From positions 113,190 to 177,189 of the forward strand of contig VGVR01000003.1 of NCBI GenBank assembly GCA_016873995.1: DNA of 64,000 nucleotides. The letters run 5' to 3'. Shown piece by piece: positions 63,292 to 64,000 of this stretch; within the stretch, counting starts at the first letter, position 1, and every line of letters begins with the position of its first letter. The DNA comes from Gemmatimonadota bacterium. GTDB taxonomy: Bacteria > Gemmatimonadota > Gemmatimonadetes > Longimicrobiales > Gaopeijiaceae. The notes below the pieces were generated by a model. It had not been told where the DNA came from and searched no databases. It worked only from the letters and a program-made list of their open reading frames with translations. Both the position numbers and the translations under genes were made by a program.

Positions 63292-64000
63292 TCAGCCCTT
63301 CAGCGCGGCAGCCACCTCGGCTCGAGTCACCAACTTGGCGCGTGGACGTCCTGCCCGCTCGCCGGCGGCGACCTCCAGCGCGTCCAGCCGGCTCCAGTCC
63401 GCGTAGGAGACCAGGTCTGGGCGCCGAACACGCACGAGCGCGTCGATGGCGACGGCGTCCTTCGTCGGCGACAGCAACCTGGACGCCGCCGCGTCCTCGA
63501 GCATGGCCGCAGCGGTCTCGGTTCCGTCCTTCTTGTTCGTGCCGATGACACCGCTCGGCCCGCGCTTGATCCAGCCGCTCACGTACGTCCCAAGCGCCGG
63601 GGCTTTGGTCGCCGGATCGGTCACGCGCCCTTGCTGGTTCGGGATCACGCCGGCGCGGTCATCGAAGGGCACGCCCGCGACGGGCACGCCCCGGTAGCCT
63701 ACCGACCGGAAGACCAGGTCGACCGGGAGCTCTTCGACCTCGCCGGTCGGGCGAGACTGCAGTCTCCCGCCTTCGGCGTAGATCTCGTTCTTCGCCAGAC
63801 GCATCGCGCGCACGCCACCGTCCGGCCCTGCGATCAGCTCGGTGGGTGACACGAGGAAGCGCAGGGTGAGCAGGTGCGACTTACCTGCCCTCGGCTGCTG
63901 GGCGAACTCCTGCAGGATGGACACTTTCTTCTTGACGGTGTCGTCGTCGGACCCGTCTACGTCCGCTTGGCTCGCGGGGTCCAGCCGCACCTCCTCGGTC
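63292..64000 (-). CDS. FprA-like ferredoxin/flavodoxin-NADP+ reductase (5' end outside window)
   Basis: The frame is open to the right window edge, so only the last ~236 residues are present. They match the adrenodoxin-reductase-like FprA family: HLLTLRFLVSPTELIAG, VDLVFRSVGYRGVPVAGVPFD and the diagnostic GWIKRGPSGVIGTNKKDGTET. The N-terminal FAD-binding part must lie to the right. It moves electrons between NADPH and ferredoxin. It ends 47 bases upstream of the hydrolase gene on the same strand. The last residues EVAAALKG are a short charged helix. Confidence 0.85.
   Translation of the reverse strand, partial: TEEVRLDPASQADVDGSDDDTVKKKVSILQEFAQQPRAGKSHLLTLRFLVSPTELIAGPDGGVRAMRLAKNEIYAEGGRLQSRPTGEVEELPVDLVFRSVGYRGVPVAGVPFDDRAGVIPNQQGRVTDPATKAPALGTYVSGWIKRGPSGVIGTNKKDGTETAAAMLEDAAASRLLSPTKDAVAIDALVRVRRPDLVSYADWSRLDALEVAAGERAGRPRAKLVTRAEVAAALKG

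Overview
The window looks like a chromosomal segment of a GC-rich, Gram-negative (two-membrane) bacterium, most likely a member of the Gemmatimonadota or a close relative. This is inferred from gene content and arrangement, not from a marker-gene comparison. Supporting signs are lipid A/LPS-type genes, a BamA-like outer-membrane protein and a PorX-type response regulator with a PglZ output domain. A recF-dciA-gyrB block followed by addB-addA, FAD-dependent ThyX, a one-chain FakA-FakB fusion and many TPR/TolB-type proteins also fit. I found no rRNA, tRNA, CRISPR array, insertion sequence or phage gene; the DNA is ordinary chromosome with a high share of uncharacterised genes.

Layout. 1-9.1 kb: the end of a PorX-like regulator, then a tightly overlapping envelope-glycolipid locus. 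It holds an MsbA-like exporter, an LpxL-type acyltransferase, a GT2, a DUF3108 protein, a conserved protein of unknown function, an isoprenylcysteine-methyltransferase-like membrane protein and, on the other strand, a GT9 heptosyltransferase, a KdkA-like sugar kinase and a small protein. 9.1-19.1 kb: a lone hydantoinase-B-type gene, then mostly unknown genes. These include a TPR / zinc-ribbon / lipoprotein operon, a broken GspE-N/PilT-tail remnant, an AraC-type regulator overlapping rpsU tail to tail, and two small proteins sharing an LPPFE-W motif. 19.1-30.8 kb: DNA metabolism (ssb, recF, dciA, gyrB, addB, addA) plus an enoyl-CoA hydratase. 30.8-37.3 kb: a nitroreductase, a carboxypeptidase-regulatory-like secreted protein paired with a NamZ-type muramidase, a lipoprotein and an ACSF3-like acyl-CoA ligase. 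37.3-44.5 kb: a second glycan locus (GT2, ABC exporter, two more glycosyltransferases, an outer-membrane barrel). 44.6-53.2 kb: thyX, an asparaginase-like half-protein, a TolB/TPR membrane protein, FakAB fusion, a phosphoribosyltransferase, a broken outer-membrane-type gene and rho. 53.7-64 kb: nudix, AI-2E-family permease, thioredoxin reductase, a nucleotide-sugar dehydrogenase/epimerase/GT2 operon, a GT-C-type membrane enzyme, an alpha/beta hydrolase with a membrane domain, and the end of an FprA-like ferredoxin-NADP reductase.

Three patterns run through the window. First, neighbouring genes in operons very often overlap by exactly four bases (ATGA, GTGA or TTGA), implying translational coupling. 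Second, several genes have a TAnnnT box 5-8 bases before the start codon and no Shine-Dalgarno sequence, which points to leaderless mRNAs. Third, two genes (a nucleotide-sugar dehydrogenase and a small outer-membrane-type protein) are each cut by a single in-frame TAG, although TAG is also the normal stop of many other genes here. The best candidates for new biology are the leaderless promoter class, the structured intergenic region near 18.2-18.4 kb, the conserved unknown protein in the first glycolipid locus, and the TPR/zinc-ribbon/lipoprotein operon.
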